Assembly (NCBI RefSeq): GCF_001673535.1 | Contig: NZ_LZLY01000123.1 | Coordinates: 1-41,634, forward strand | Origin: Mycobacterium sp. 1081908.1 | GTDB taxonomy: Bacteria > Actinomycetota > Actinomycetes > Mycobacteriales > Mycobacteriaceae | DNA: 41,634 nucleotides | Direction of reading: 5' to 3' | Part shown: in pieces, positions 15,490-22,565 of the stretch | How positions within the stretch are numbered: position 1 is the first letter of the stretch | Layout: each line of letters starts with the position of its first letter | Position numbers and translations under genes: made by a program | The notes under the pieces: generated by a model | Databases searched by the model: none | What the model was told of the DNA's origin: nothing | Seen by the model: the letters and a program-made list of their open reading frames with translations, nothing else

Positions 15490-16197
15490 ATGCAGACGTT
15501 GAGCGTCGCCGAGTTCGCCCTTCGCGTCGGCGTCGGGGTGGGCTGTGGCGCCTTGATCGGGCTGGAGCGGCAGTGGCGGGCCCGCATGGCCGGGTTGCGC
15601 ACCAACGCGCTGGTGGCCGGCGGCGCGACCCTGTTCGTGCTCTATGCGGTCGTCACCGAGGACAGCAGCCCCACCCGCGTCGCGTCCTACGTGGTGTCCG
15701 GGATCGGGTTCCTCGGCGGAGGCGTGATCCTGCGCGACGGGTTCAACGTCCGGGGCCTCAACACCGCCGCGACCCTGTGGTGCTCGGCGGCGGTGGGCGT
15801 GCTGGCCGCCTCGGGCCACCTGGTGTTCACCGCGATCGCCACCGGCACCGTGATCGCCATCCACCTGTTCGGGCGCCCGCTCGGGCGGCTGATCGACCGC
15901 GACGACGTCGTCGAGGAAGACGAGGGCGTGCAGCCCTACCTGGTGCAGGTGGTCTGCCGCCCGAAATCCGAAAAGTACGCCCGCACCCACATCGTCCAGC
16001 ACGCCGGCGGCAACGACATCACGCTGCGCGGGATCCACACCGGGCAGGCGGCCGACGACGAGATCACCCTGACCGCGCACCTACTGATGGACGGCCACAC
16101 GCCGGCAAAGCTCGAGCGGTTGGTCGCGGAACTCTCCCTGCAGCCGGGGGTTCGGGCGGTGCAGTGGTACGCCGGGGAAAAGGCGCAAGCGGACTGA
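15490..16197 (+). CDS. mgtC: MgtC, virulence-associated membrane protein
   Basis: This 235-residue protein has the N-terminal MgtC membrane domain (several helices, with GLERQWRARMAGLRTNALV and GIGFLGGGVILR, the family signature) and a soluble C-terminal ACT-like domain (from about residue 150). MgtC is needed for growth at low Mg2+ and survival in macrophages; in other bacteria it inhibits the F-ATPase. The length matches the 234 residues of Rv1811. GGAAGGAGG gives a strong ribosome binding site. It closes the PPE-DUF732 block, and an Mg2+ riboswitch lies upstream in the same orientation. Confidence 0.95.
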   Translation: MQTLSVAEFALRVGVGVGCGALIGLERQWRARMAGLRTNALVAGGATLFVLYAVVTEDSSPTRVASYVVSGIGFLGGGVILRDGFNVRGLNTAATLWCSAAVGVLAASGHLVFTAIATGTVIAIHLFGRPLGRLIDRDDVVEEDEGVQPYLVQVVCRPKSEKYARTHIVQHAGGNDITLRGIHTGQAADDEITLTAHLLMDGHTPAKLERLVAELSLQPGVRAVQWYAGEKAQAD

Positions 16198-16212
16198 GCT
16201 GACCGCGACCGG

Positions 16213-17412
16213 TCAGGGCCGGGCCTGCAGCTCAGGCGCGGCGGCGGCCAGCAGGTCGGCCCGGCTGCCGGTCAGCGGGGGATAGATGCGCCGGGTATTG
16301 ATGGTCTGCTTGGTCGCCTTGGCCGCCGCACCGGTCGACGCCACCAGCCGGTCCCACCCTTCGGTGTAGACCGCTCCGGCCGGGCCGAGATCGAGAACCG
16401 TGACGTACCAAGGTATTCGAAGGGCCAGCATCGGCTCGCCGAACAGGTCGCTGATGACGTTGTAACCGGCGTAGCGACCCATCGGGCGCCCGTGTTGACA
16501 CGACATCACCGACAGGTGGTCGTCGTCCATGCGGGCGGCGGCCACGTCGCCCGCGGCGAACACCCCGGGCGCGCCCGCCACCCGCAGGTAGTCGTCGACA
16601 TGCACCCGGCCCAGTCGGTCGAGCGGCACTCCGAGCTGCTCGGTCAGCGAACTCGCCCGCATCCCCGCGCACCACACCACCGTGGCCGCCGGCAGTCGCT
16701 CTCCGGAGGACAGGGTCACGCCCCGCTGGGTCACCTCGGCGACGCCGTCGGCGGTTCTGATCTCGACGCCGTTGTCCGACAGGGCCCGTTCGATCACCGG
16801 ACGCGCCGACGGCCCCATGTCGGAGCCCACCGCCGGATTGCGATCGATCAGGATCACCCGCGGGGTGACGCCCCGCCCAGAGAATAAGGCGCGCAAGCGA
16901 TTTGGCAGCTCGCTGGCCGCCTCGATGCCGGTCAGTCCGGCACCGACCACGACGACGGTTGCCGCCGCCGGTGTCGGCGAGTCGTCGGCAAGCTCGCGCA
17001 GGTGGCCCTGCAGCGCAAGGGCGCCGTCGTAGGTGTCGACGTCGAACCCGAACTCCCGCAGGCCCGGGATGGCGGGCCTGACCACGTGGCTGCCCGACGC
17101 CAGCACCAGTCGGTCATAGCCGTAGGTGGCGCCGCTCGACGTGGCGACGGTGCGGGACCCGGTGTCGATGGCGGTCACCTCGGCGGCGACGTGCGCCACG
17201 CCGACGGGGTCGAGCAGATCGGCGAGCGGGATTCGGCAGGGCTTCAGGTCGGCTTCGTAGTTGCGCACCCGGATGTCGTGGAAGGGTTTGGCGCTCACCA
17301 CGGTGATGTCGACGCTGCCCGCCGGGACGGCGAGCTCGTCGCACCGCCGGGCGGCGCCGAGTGCCGCCCATAACCCGGCGAACCCGGAGCCGATCACCAC
17401 CACAGCGGTCAA
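16213..17412 (-). CDS. NDH-2-like FAD/NAD(P)-dependent oxidoreductase (Rv1812c-like)
   Basis: This 399-residue protein has two dinucleotide-binding folds: GSGFAG at residues 8-13 for FAD and GAGLTG near residue 157 for NAD(P)H, plus the late FAD motif GVFAAGDVA. It belongs to the pyridine nucleotide-disulphide oxidoreductase family, near type II NADH dehydrogenases and ferredoxin reductase-like enzymes. No redox-active CxxxxC pair is visible. The electron acceptor is unknown. It is transcribed away from the sterol-desaturase-like gene, and the 63-bp space between them holds a palindrome. It converges with mgtC, 15 bp from that gene's stop. Confidence 0.88.
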   Translation of the reverse strand: MTAVVVIGSGFAGLWAALGAARRCDELAVPAGSVDITVVSAKPFHDIRVRNYEADLKPCRIPLADLLDPVGVAHVAAEVTAIDTGSRTVATSSGATYGYDRLVLASGSHVVRPAIPGLREFGFDVDTYDGALALQGHLRELADDSPTPAAATVVVVGAGLTGIEAASELPNRLRALFSGRGVTPRVILIDRNPAVGSDMGPSARPVIERALSDNGVEIRTADGVAEVTQRGVTLSSGERLPAATVVWCAGMRASSLTEQLGVPLDRLGRVHVDDYLRVAGAPGVFAAGDVAAARMDDDHLSVMSCQHGRPMGRYAGYNVISDLFGEPMLALRIPWYVTVLDLGPAGAVYTEGWDRLVASTGAAAKATKQTINTRRIYPPLTGSRADLLAAAAPELQARP

Positions 17413-17427
17413 GCGCTCAACACCTCA

Positions 17428-17447
17428 TTGGTACGGGCCGTTACCAA
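17428..17447. promoter_or_regulatory. Operator-like palindrome between divergent genes
   Basis: TTGGTA and TACCAA form perfect outer arms of a 20-bp imperfect palindrome (TTGGTACGGGCCGTTACCAA, 16 of 20 positions symmetric). Its right half coincides with the place where the -35 element of the rightward promoter should be (17441-17446, given the -10 at 17464). A repressor bound here could control both divergent genes. No regulator gene adjoins it. Confidence 0.45.
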
Positions 17448-17463
17448 CGTTGGCCGATGGTCG

Positions 17464-17469
17464 TAATCT
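17464..17469 (+). promoter_or_regulatory. -10 box of a probable leaderless promoter (sterol desaturase-like gene)
   Basis: TAATCT fits TAnnnT and ends 6 nt before the GTG at 17476. This spacing would place the transcription start on the first base of the start codon, a common arrangement in mycobacteria. It decides the choice of GTG 17476 over the internal ATG at 17518. Confidence 0.5.
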
Positions 17470-17475
17470 ATCGGT

Positions 17476-18408
17476 GTGCATGCTGTCACCGGGTTCTGGT
17501 CCGCGCTGCCCCCGCAGATGCGTGACCCGGTGCTGTTCGCCATCCCGTTCTTCCTGTTGCTGCTGACCATCGAATGGACCGCGGCCCGCAAGCTGCAGCG
17601 CGCCGAGGGGGAGCAGCGCCCCGGATCGGGCGCGTACCTGACGCGCGATTCCTGGGCGAGCATCTCGATGGGCCTGGTCTCGATAGCCACCAGCGCCGGC
17701 TGGAAGGCGCTGGCCCTGCTGGGTTACACCGCGATCTACGCCTACCTGGCGCCCTGGCAGCTCTCGCCGGCCAAGTGGTACACCTGGGTCGTCGCGCTCG
17801 TCGGCGTCGACCTGCTGTACTACGGCTACCACCGGATGGCTCACCGGGTCCGGCTGGTCTGGGCGACGCACCAGGCCCACCACTCCAGCCAGTACTACAA
17901 CCTCGCCACGGCGGTGCGCCAGAAGTGGAACAACAGCGGCGAGGTCTTGATGTGGATTCCGTTGCCGCTGTTGGGGCTTCCGCCTTGGATGGTGTATTTC
18001 AGCTGGTCGCTGAACCTGATTTACCAGTTCTGGATCCACACCGAGCGCATCGACAAGCTGCCCCGGCCGTTCGAATTCCTCTTCAACACCCCGTCGCACC
18101 ATCGCGTGCACCACGGGATGGACCAGCTCTATCTGGACAAGAACTACGGCGGCATCCTCATCCTTTGGGACCGGATGTTCGGCAGCTTCCAGCCCGAGGT
18201 CTTCCGCCCCCATTACGGCCTGACGAAGCAGGTCGACACGTTCAACATCTGGAAGCTGCAGACCCGCGAATACGTCGCCATCGCCCGCGACTGGCGATCG
18301 GCAAACCGCCTGCGTGATCGGCTGGGTTACGTGTTCGGGCCGCCCGGCTGGGAACCGCGCACGGCGGACCGCACCGACGGCGCCGTCCCGCTGGTCACGC
18401 CCGGGTAA
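17476..18408 (+). CDS. erg3: Fatty acid hydroxylase/sterol desaturase superfamily membrane protein (Rv1814, erg3-like)
   Basis: This 310-residue integral membrane protein carries the three di-iron histidine clusters of the superfamily: His119-x3-His123, His132-xx-His135-His136 and His208-His209-x-x-His212-His213. Hydrophobic segments lie at about residues 14-34, 60-80 and 90-110. The M. tuberculosis homologue is labelled a C-5 sterol desaturase, but the true substrate in a bacterium without sterol synthesis is unknown; a lipid or carotenoid is possible. The GTG at 17476 is supported by a leaderless-type -10 box. The shorter form starting at ATG 17518 matches the M. tuberculosis annotation I recall. 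Confidence 0.9.
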   Translation: MHAVTGFWSALPPQMRDPVLFAIPFFLLLLTIEWTAARKLQRAEGEQRPGSGAYLTRDSWASISMGLVSIATSAGWKALALLGYTAIYAYLAPWQLSPAKWYTWVVALVGVDLLYYGYHRMAHRVRLVWATHQAHHSSQYYNLATAVRQKWNNSGEVLMWIPLPLLGLPPWMVYFSWSLNLIYQFWIHTERIDKLPRPFEFLFNTPSHHRVHHGMDQLYLDKNYGGILILWDRMFGSFQPEVFRPHYGLTKQVDTFNIWKLQTREYVAIARDWRSANRLRDRLGYVFGPPGWEPRTADRTDGAVPLVTPG

Positions 18409-18506
18409 CGCCGGCGCCCTCAAGTGCGAAAAGATCAACGAGGGGTGAGATCAAGCCGTAACGTCACCCTTCGGGTCGGCATTTCACGGAGGGATCGGAG
18501 CTCATC

Positions 18507-19181
18507 ATGCGCCGCCTGGCACTGCACGCATTCGCCGCCTCGGCTTCCGTCGTGGCACTCGCATCCTGGCTCCCGCCCCTGCCGGCCAAAGCGGACCCCC
18601 CAGTCGTGTATCCGGGCATGGAAATCCACCAGGACAATCGCGTCTGCACCCTGGGCTACGTCGACCCGGGCCTGAAGATCGCGTTCACCGCGGGGCACTG
18701 CCGGGGCAGCGGGGTCGTCTACGACCGCGAACACAACGTCATCGGACGCCAGGCGACATTCCGCGACAACACGCCCAGCGGCACCACGGTGGCCACCGAC
18801 CAGGTGATCAACGACTACGAGGCGATCGTGCTGGACAGCGGCGTCACGGCCAACAACGTCCTGCCGGGCGGGCGTCCCCTGGAATCCAACCCGGCCCTGG
18901 CGCTTCAGCCGGGCGAGGCCGTCTGCCACTTCGGCGTGGTCACGGGTGAGACCTGCGGGACCGTGGAAAGCGTCAACAACGGGTGGTTCACCATGTCGCA
19001 CGGCGTGCAGAGCCAGCGGGGCGACTCCGGGGGACCGGTGTACCTGGCGCCCAACGGCGGCCCGGGAGAGATCGTCGGGATCTTCAACAGCGTCTGGGGC
19101 GACCTGCCCGCGGCGGTGTCGTGGCGGGCCACCTCGGACCAGGTCCGCCAGGACCTCGGGGCGACGCCCAACCCGCGCTGA
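18507..19181 (+). CDS. Secreted trypsin-fold serine protease (Rv1815-like)
   Basis: The 224-residue product has a signal peptide (RRLALHAFAASASVVALAS...AKA, cleaved near residue 30) and a chymotrypsin-like domain. The likely triad is His64 in TAGHCRG, Asp103 in DYEAIVL and Ser174 in GDSGGPVY. Cys residues flank the His (CTLGY and GHCRG) and the specificity region (VCHFG, GETCGT), suggesting two disulphides. It would act outside the membrane. ATG 18507 is preceded by GGAGGGATCGGAG. It converges with the nitroreductase-like gene (6 bp between stops). Its substrate is unknown. Confidence 0.9.
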   Translation: MRRLALHAFAASASVVALASWLPPLPAKADPPVVYPGMEIHQDNRVCTLGYVDPGLKIAFTAGHCRGSGVVYDREHNVIGRQATFRDNTPSGTTVATDQVINDYEAIVLDSGVTANNVLPGGRPLESNPALALQPGEAVCHFGVVTGETCGTVESVNNGWFTMSHGVQSQRGDSGGPVYLAPNGGPGEIVGIFNSVWGDLPAAVSWRATSDQVRQDLGATPNPR

Positions 19182-19187
19182 CGCGCC

Positions 19188-19634
19188 TCAGCCGGCGGGC
19201 TCGAGCACGAACACCGGGATCGAGGGCGCCCCGGCCAGCAGCTGCTCGTCGGTGGAATCCGGTGTCAGCCCGCCGACATAGTCCTTGACCTGCCAATACC
19301 AGCGGGCCAGATAGCGCCTCAGCACTTCGGGCTTGGCCGCATCGGCGACCTCACTGACTCGAGCGCGTCGCCGCCGCCAGCGCGGGCCCACCTCGACGAC
19401 GCCCGCCGCCCGCGCGTTGCGGGCCCACTGCGTGTTGCCGCGCGGTGAGACCAGGTAGTCCACGCCGTCGATGGTGAGCAGGTTGATCACCACCGCGCGC
19501 GGTTTGCCGCTCTTGCGGCCCCGGACGCGCAGCGCCCGGGTGCCCGCGATGCTGATGCCCAGCTCGGCGAGCCCGCGGATCACCGCGTTGCCGGCGCGGG
19601 CGACGCGACCCGGTTCTTCGTAGCGCGTGGCCAT
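19188..19634 (-). CDS. Deazaflavin (F420)-dependent nitroreductase family protein (Ddn/DUF385)
   Basis: This 148-residue protein has the split-barrel pattern of the Ddn family: TRALRVRGRKSGKPRAVVINLLTIDGVDYLVSPRGNTQWARNARA. In related proteins the R-x-S-G-K-x-R segment contacts the F420 phosphate and the GNTQWARNARAAG segment is the family hallmark. Such enzymes reduce quinones, biliverdin or nitro compounds with F420H2; the substrate here is unknown. The gene is divergent from a TetR regulator with two operator-like palindromes between them, so it is the likely target of that regulator. GGAGAGGA precedes the ATG. Confidence 0.88.
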   Translation of the reverse strand: MATRYEEPGRVARAGNAVIRGLAELGISIAGTRALRVRGRKSGKPRAVVINLLTIDGVDYLVSPRGNTQWARNARAAGVVEVGPRWRRRRARVSEVADAAKPEVLRRYLARWYWQVKDYVGGLTPDSTDEQLLAGAPSIPVFVLEPAG

Positions 19635-19657
19635 GGTGGTCCTCTCCGCAGTGGTCC

Positions 19658-19672
19658 GAGAGCGGTGCTCTC
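19658..19672. promoter_or_regulatory. TetR operator candidate 1 (GAGAGC-GGT-GCTCTC)
   Basis: This is a perfect 6-bp inverted repeat around GGT, 24-38 nt upstream of the nitroreductase-like ATG. A second, 13/15 identical copy lies exactly 52 bp away (19710-19724), about five helical turns, so two bound dimers would sit on the same face of the DNA. Confidence 0.6.
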
Positions 19673-19709
19673 TATGGCGGACACGCTGCCACAGCCGGCA
19701 CCGAAAAGC

Positions 19710-19724
19710 AAGAGCGGTGTTCTC
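19710..19724. promoter_or_regulatory. TetR operator candidate 2 (AAGAGCGGTGTTCTC)
   Basis: This is a near copy of the palindrome at 19658-19672 with one arm mismatch. It covers the position expected for the -35 element of the tetR promoter (the presumed -10, CAGACT, is at 19733-19738), which suggests autorepression. Confidence 0.55.
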
Positions 19725-19744
19725 GGTTGTGACAGACTGGCGAC

Positions 19745-20428
19745 GTGGGCAAACGCCAGGAATCGCGGGAGCAGATCGAGGCGCGAATCATCGAACTCGG
19801 CCGCCGCCAGCTGGTCGAAGGCGGCGCCGCCGGGTTGTCGGTGCGCGCGATCGCCCGTGATCTCGGCATGGTGTCCTCGGCCGTGTACCGCTACGTGTCC
19901 AGCCGCGACGAGCTGCTGACCCTGCTGCTGGTGGACGCGTATTCCGACCTGGCCGACACCGTGGACCGGGCCCGCGAGACCGCGGGCGAGGCGTGGAGCG
20001 ACGACGTCATCGCCATCGCGCGGGCGGCCCGGGGGTGGGCCGTGGCCGATCCGGCCCGCTGGGCCTTGCTCTACGGCAGCCCCATCCCCGGCTATCACGC
20101 CCCCGCCGAGCGCACCGTCCCGGCCGGTACCCGCGTGGTGGCAGCGTTCTTCGACGCCGTGGCCGCCGGCATTGCGACCGGCGATATCCGCCTGACGAAT
20201 GATCTTGCGCCGCAACCGATGTCGTCGGACTTCGAACGCGTTCGCCACGAGTTCGGGTTCCCGGGCGACGACCTGGTGATCGCCAAGTGCTTTTTGCTGT
20301 GGGCGGGCGTGCTGGGCGCCATCAGCCTCGAGGTCTTCGGGCAATACGGCGCCGACACCCTGACCGACCCGGCGGCGGTGTTCGACACCCAGCTGCGGCT
20401 CTTGGTGGACGTGCTGACCCAGCACTGA
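19745..20428 (+). CDS. TetR-family transcriptional regulator (Rv1816-like)
   Basis: This 227-residue protein has a clear TetR helix-turn-helix at about residues 34-62 (LSVRAIARDLGMVSSAVYRYVSSRDELL) and an all-helical ligand-binding part with a WHG-type domain feel (ARWALLYGSPIPGYHAP). The GTG at 19745 is 6 nt after CAGACT, consistent with a leaderless transcript. The neighbouring divergent Ddn-like gene and the two palindromes point to a local, autoregulated switch. The ligand is unknown. The VOC/flavoprotein pair follows in the same direction but has its own promoter-like sequences. Confidence 0.92.
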   Translation: MGKRQESREQIEARIIELGRRQLVEGGAAGLSVRAIARDLGMVSSAVYRYVSSRDELLTLLLVDAYSDLADTVDRARETAGEAWSDDVIAIARAARGWAVADPARWALLYGSPIPGYHAPAERTVPAGTRVVAAFFDAVAAGIATGDIRLTNDLAPQPMSSDFERVRHEFGFPGDDLVIAKCFLLWAGVLGAISLEVFGQYGADTLTDPAAVFDTQLRLLVDVLTQH

Positions 20429-20438
20429 GCCGCCGAAT

Positions 20439-20452
20439 TAGAACGTGTTCAT
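20439..20452. promoter_or_regulatory. KstR-like box (TAGAACGTGTTCAT)
   Basis: The site matches the KstR operator consensus TnnAACnnGTTnnA at all but the last position. It lies 11 nt after the tetR stop and about 90 nt before the VOC/KstD-like gene pair. KstR controls cholesterol catabolism in mycobacteria, and the second gene of the pair resembles 3-ketosteroid dehydrogenases, so the match is meaningful in context. A single short site can arise by chance. Confidence 0.35.
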
Positions 20453-20541
20453 CGCGCTTTCGCGTGGTCGAGCCGGCCGCTCACGGCAAAGTCTTCCCGG
20501 CCCTTTCTGGCGGCCGGCCGGCTGGGCTATCCTGCGAGACG

Positions 20542-21042
20542 ATGACCCGTCCCACTCAATCGCCGACGCAGATCGCCTGGGTCACCCCGGACCTGGATGC
20601 CACGGAAACCGCCCTCACCGGCCTATTAGGCGTCCGGAAGTGGGTGCGGATACCCGAGGTGCACTTTGCTCCGGACAGCTGCAGCTACCTCGGCGGGCCC
20701 GCCGATTTCGTCGCCAGCATCTCGCTGAGCTACCTCGGGGACATGCAGCTGGAGCTGATCTCACCGGTCCGCGGGGAGAACATCTATAGTGACTTTCTGC
20801 GCGAATCGGGGCCCGGTCTGCATCACATCTGCACGGAGGCGCCGAACCCCGAGGGATTCGACGCGGCGCTGGCGGAGGCCGCCGCCCAGGGGGCCCCGGT
20901 CGTGCAGCAGGGCGTGATGCCCGGCGGCATCCAATTCGCCTACGTGTCGGCGCGGCAGGCGGGGGTGCCCTATCTGGAGATCGCCTACGTCTCACCCGAG
21001 ATGAGGGCGTTCTACGACTACATCAAGCAGGAGCAGCGATGA
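20542..21042 (+). CDS. VOC-family (glyoxalase-like) protein
   Basis: This 166-residue protein has the vicinal oxygen chelate fold pattern: an opening IAWVTPDLDATETALTGLLG, a middle MQLELISPVRGENIYSDFL and a second half with GLHHICTEA and YLEIAYVSPE. The His in HHIC and Glu residues in LELI and YLEI are plausible metal ligands, as in methylmalonyl-CoA epimerase-like members. Its stop overlaps the start of the flavoprotein (ATGA), so the two form an operon and may act on the same substrate. TATCCT, 8 nt before the ATG, is a possible -10 of a nearly leaderless promoter. The reaction is not known. Confidence 0.82.
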   Translation: MTRPTQSPTQIAWVTPDLDATETALTGLLGVRKWVRIPEVHFAPDSCSYLGGPADFVASISLSYLGDMQLELISPVRGENIYSDFLRESGPGLHHICTEAPNPEGFDAALAEAAAQGAPVVQQGVMPGGIQFAYVSARQAGVPYLEIAYVSPEMRAFYDYIKQEQR

Positions 21043-22493
21043 GCACCGAGATCCCCGCAACGGTCAACGCGGACGCGGTGCCGTCCTGGTCGGACGAGGT
21101 GGACGTGGTGGTGATCGGCTTCGGCATCGGCGGCGGCTGCGCGGCGGTCAGCGCGGCGGCAGCGGGCGCGCGGGTGCTGGTGCTCGAGCGCGCGGCCGCC
21201 GCGGGTGGCACCACTTCCCTTGCGGGAGGCCACTTTTACCTCGGCGGCGGGACCGCCGTGCAGGAGGCGACCGGCCACCCCGACTCGGCCGAGGAGATGT
21301 ACAAATACCTCGTCGCGGTGTCGCGGCAGCCGGACCACGCCAAGATCCGTGCCTACTGCGAGGGCAGCGTCGAGCATTTCAATTGGTTGGAAGACTTGGG
21401 TTTTCAGTTCGAGCGCAGCTACTTCCCGGGCAAGGCCGTGATCCAGCCCAACACCGAGGGGTTGATGTTCACCGGCAACGAGAAGGTGTGGCCCTTCCTG
21501 GAGAAGGCGGTCCCGGCGCCGCGCGGCCACAAGGTGCCGGTGCCCGGTGACACCGGCGGCGCCAGCATGGTGATCGACCTGCTCCTCAAGCGGGCCGCGA
21601 GCCTCGGCGTGCAGGTGCGGTACGAGACCGGCGCCACCCAGCTCATCGTGGACGACACCGGCGCGGTGACCGGCGTGACATGGAAGCAATTCTCCGAAAC
21701 CGGTGCGATCAAGGCAAAGTCGGTGATCATCGCTGCCGGCGGCTTCGTGATGAACCCGGAGATGGTAGCCAAGTACACCCCGAAGCTGGGCGAGAAGCCG
21801 TTCGTGCTCGGCAACACCTACGACGACGGCCTGGGCATCCGGCTGGGCGTCTCGGCGGGGGGCGCCACCCAGCACATGGATCAGATCTTCATCACGGCGC
21901 CGCCGTACCCGCCGTCGATCCTGCTCACCGGGATCATCGTGAACAAGCTCGGGCAGCGGTTCGTCGCCGAAGACTCCTACCACTCCCGCACGTCAGGGTT
22001 CATCATGGATCAGCCGGACAGCGCGGCGTTCCTGATCGTCGACGAGGCCCACCTGGAGCACCCCAAGATGCCGTTGGTGCCGCTGATCGACGGCTGGGAG
22101 ACCGTGCCCGAGATGGAAGCCGCACTGGGCATCCCGCAGGGCAACCTGGTGGCGACGCTGGATCGTTACAACACCCACGCCGCACGCGGCGAGGATCCCG
22201 ATTTTCACAAGCAGCCGGAATTCCTTGCGCCGCAAGACAAAGGGCCGTGGGGCGCGTTCGACATGTCGCTGGGCAAGGCGATGTACGCCGGATTCACCGT
22301 CGGCGGGCTGGCCGTGTCCGTGGACGGGCAGGTGCTGCGCGAAGACGACACCGTGGTGCCCGGCCTGTACGCGGTGGGGGCGTGCGCATCAAACATCGCC
22401 CAGGACGGCAAGGGCTACGCCAGCGGGACGCAGCTGGGCGAGGGCTCGTTCTTCGGGCGCCGCGCCGGGGCGCACGCGGCATCGAGGCTGTAG
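21039..22493 (+). CDS. FAD-dependent dehydrogenase, KstD/fumarate reductase-like (Rv1817-like)
   Basis: This 484-residue flavoprotein starts its FAD domain with VVVIGFGIGGG (G27-x-G29-x-x-G32) followed by an acidic ADP-ribose contact in LVLERA and the GGTTSLAGGHFYLGGGT segment of the succinate dehydrogenase/fumarate reductase/KstD superfamily. The C-terminal FAD-contact region is GLYAVGACASN...GYASGTQLGEGSFFGRRAG. Family members oxidise or reduce C-C bonds next to ketones, as in steroid delta-1-dehydrogenation; the substrate here is not determined. It is translationally coupled to the VOC protein. The KstR-like site upstream hints at steroid or related lipid metabolism. Confidence 0.88.
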   Translation: MSTEIPATVNADAVPSWSDEVDVVVIGFGIGGGCAAVSAAAAGARVLVLERAAAAGGTTSLAGGHFYLGGGTAVQEATGHPDSAEEMYKYLVAVSRQPDHAKIRAYCEGSVEHFNWLEDLGFQFERSYFPGKAVIQPNTEGLMFTGNEKVWPFLEKAVPAPRGHKVPVPGDTGGASMVIDLLLKRAASLGVQVRYETGATQLIVDDTGAVTGVTWKQFSETGAIKAKSVIIAAGGFVMNPEMVAKYTPKLGEKPFVLGNTYDDGLGIRLGVSAGGATQHMDQIFITAPPYPPSILLTGIIVNKLGQRFVAEDSYHSRTSGFIMDQPDSAAFLIVDEAHLEHPKMPLVPLIDGWETVPEMEAALGIPQGNLVATLDRYNTHAARGEDPDFHKQPEFLAPQDKGPWGAFDMSLGKAMYAGFTVGGLAVSVDGQVLREDDTVVPGLYAVGACASNIAQDGKGYASGTQLGEGSFFGRRAGAHAASRL

Positions 22494-22565
22494 TTTCGCA
22501 GCGAAAGTGCGAGTAAACCGCTGCGGATTTGCAGGCTCGGCGGGCCTTGGCCGCAACGCAAACGC

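Noticed and set aside
7644..16200. CRISPR array, tRNA, insertion sequence or prophage in the PPE region
   Set aside because: No regular spacer-repeat pattern, tRNA clover-leaf, transposase or phage gene is visible; the repeats seen are short pairs.
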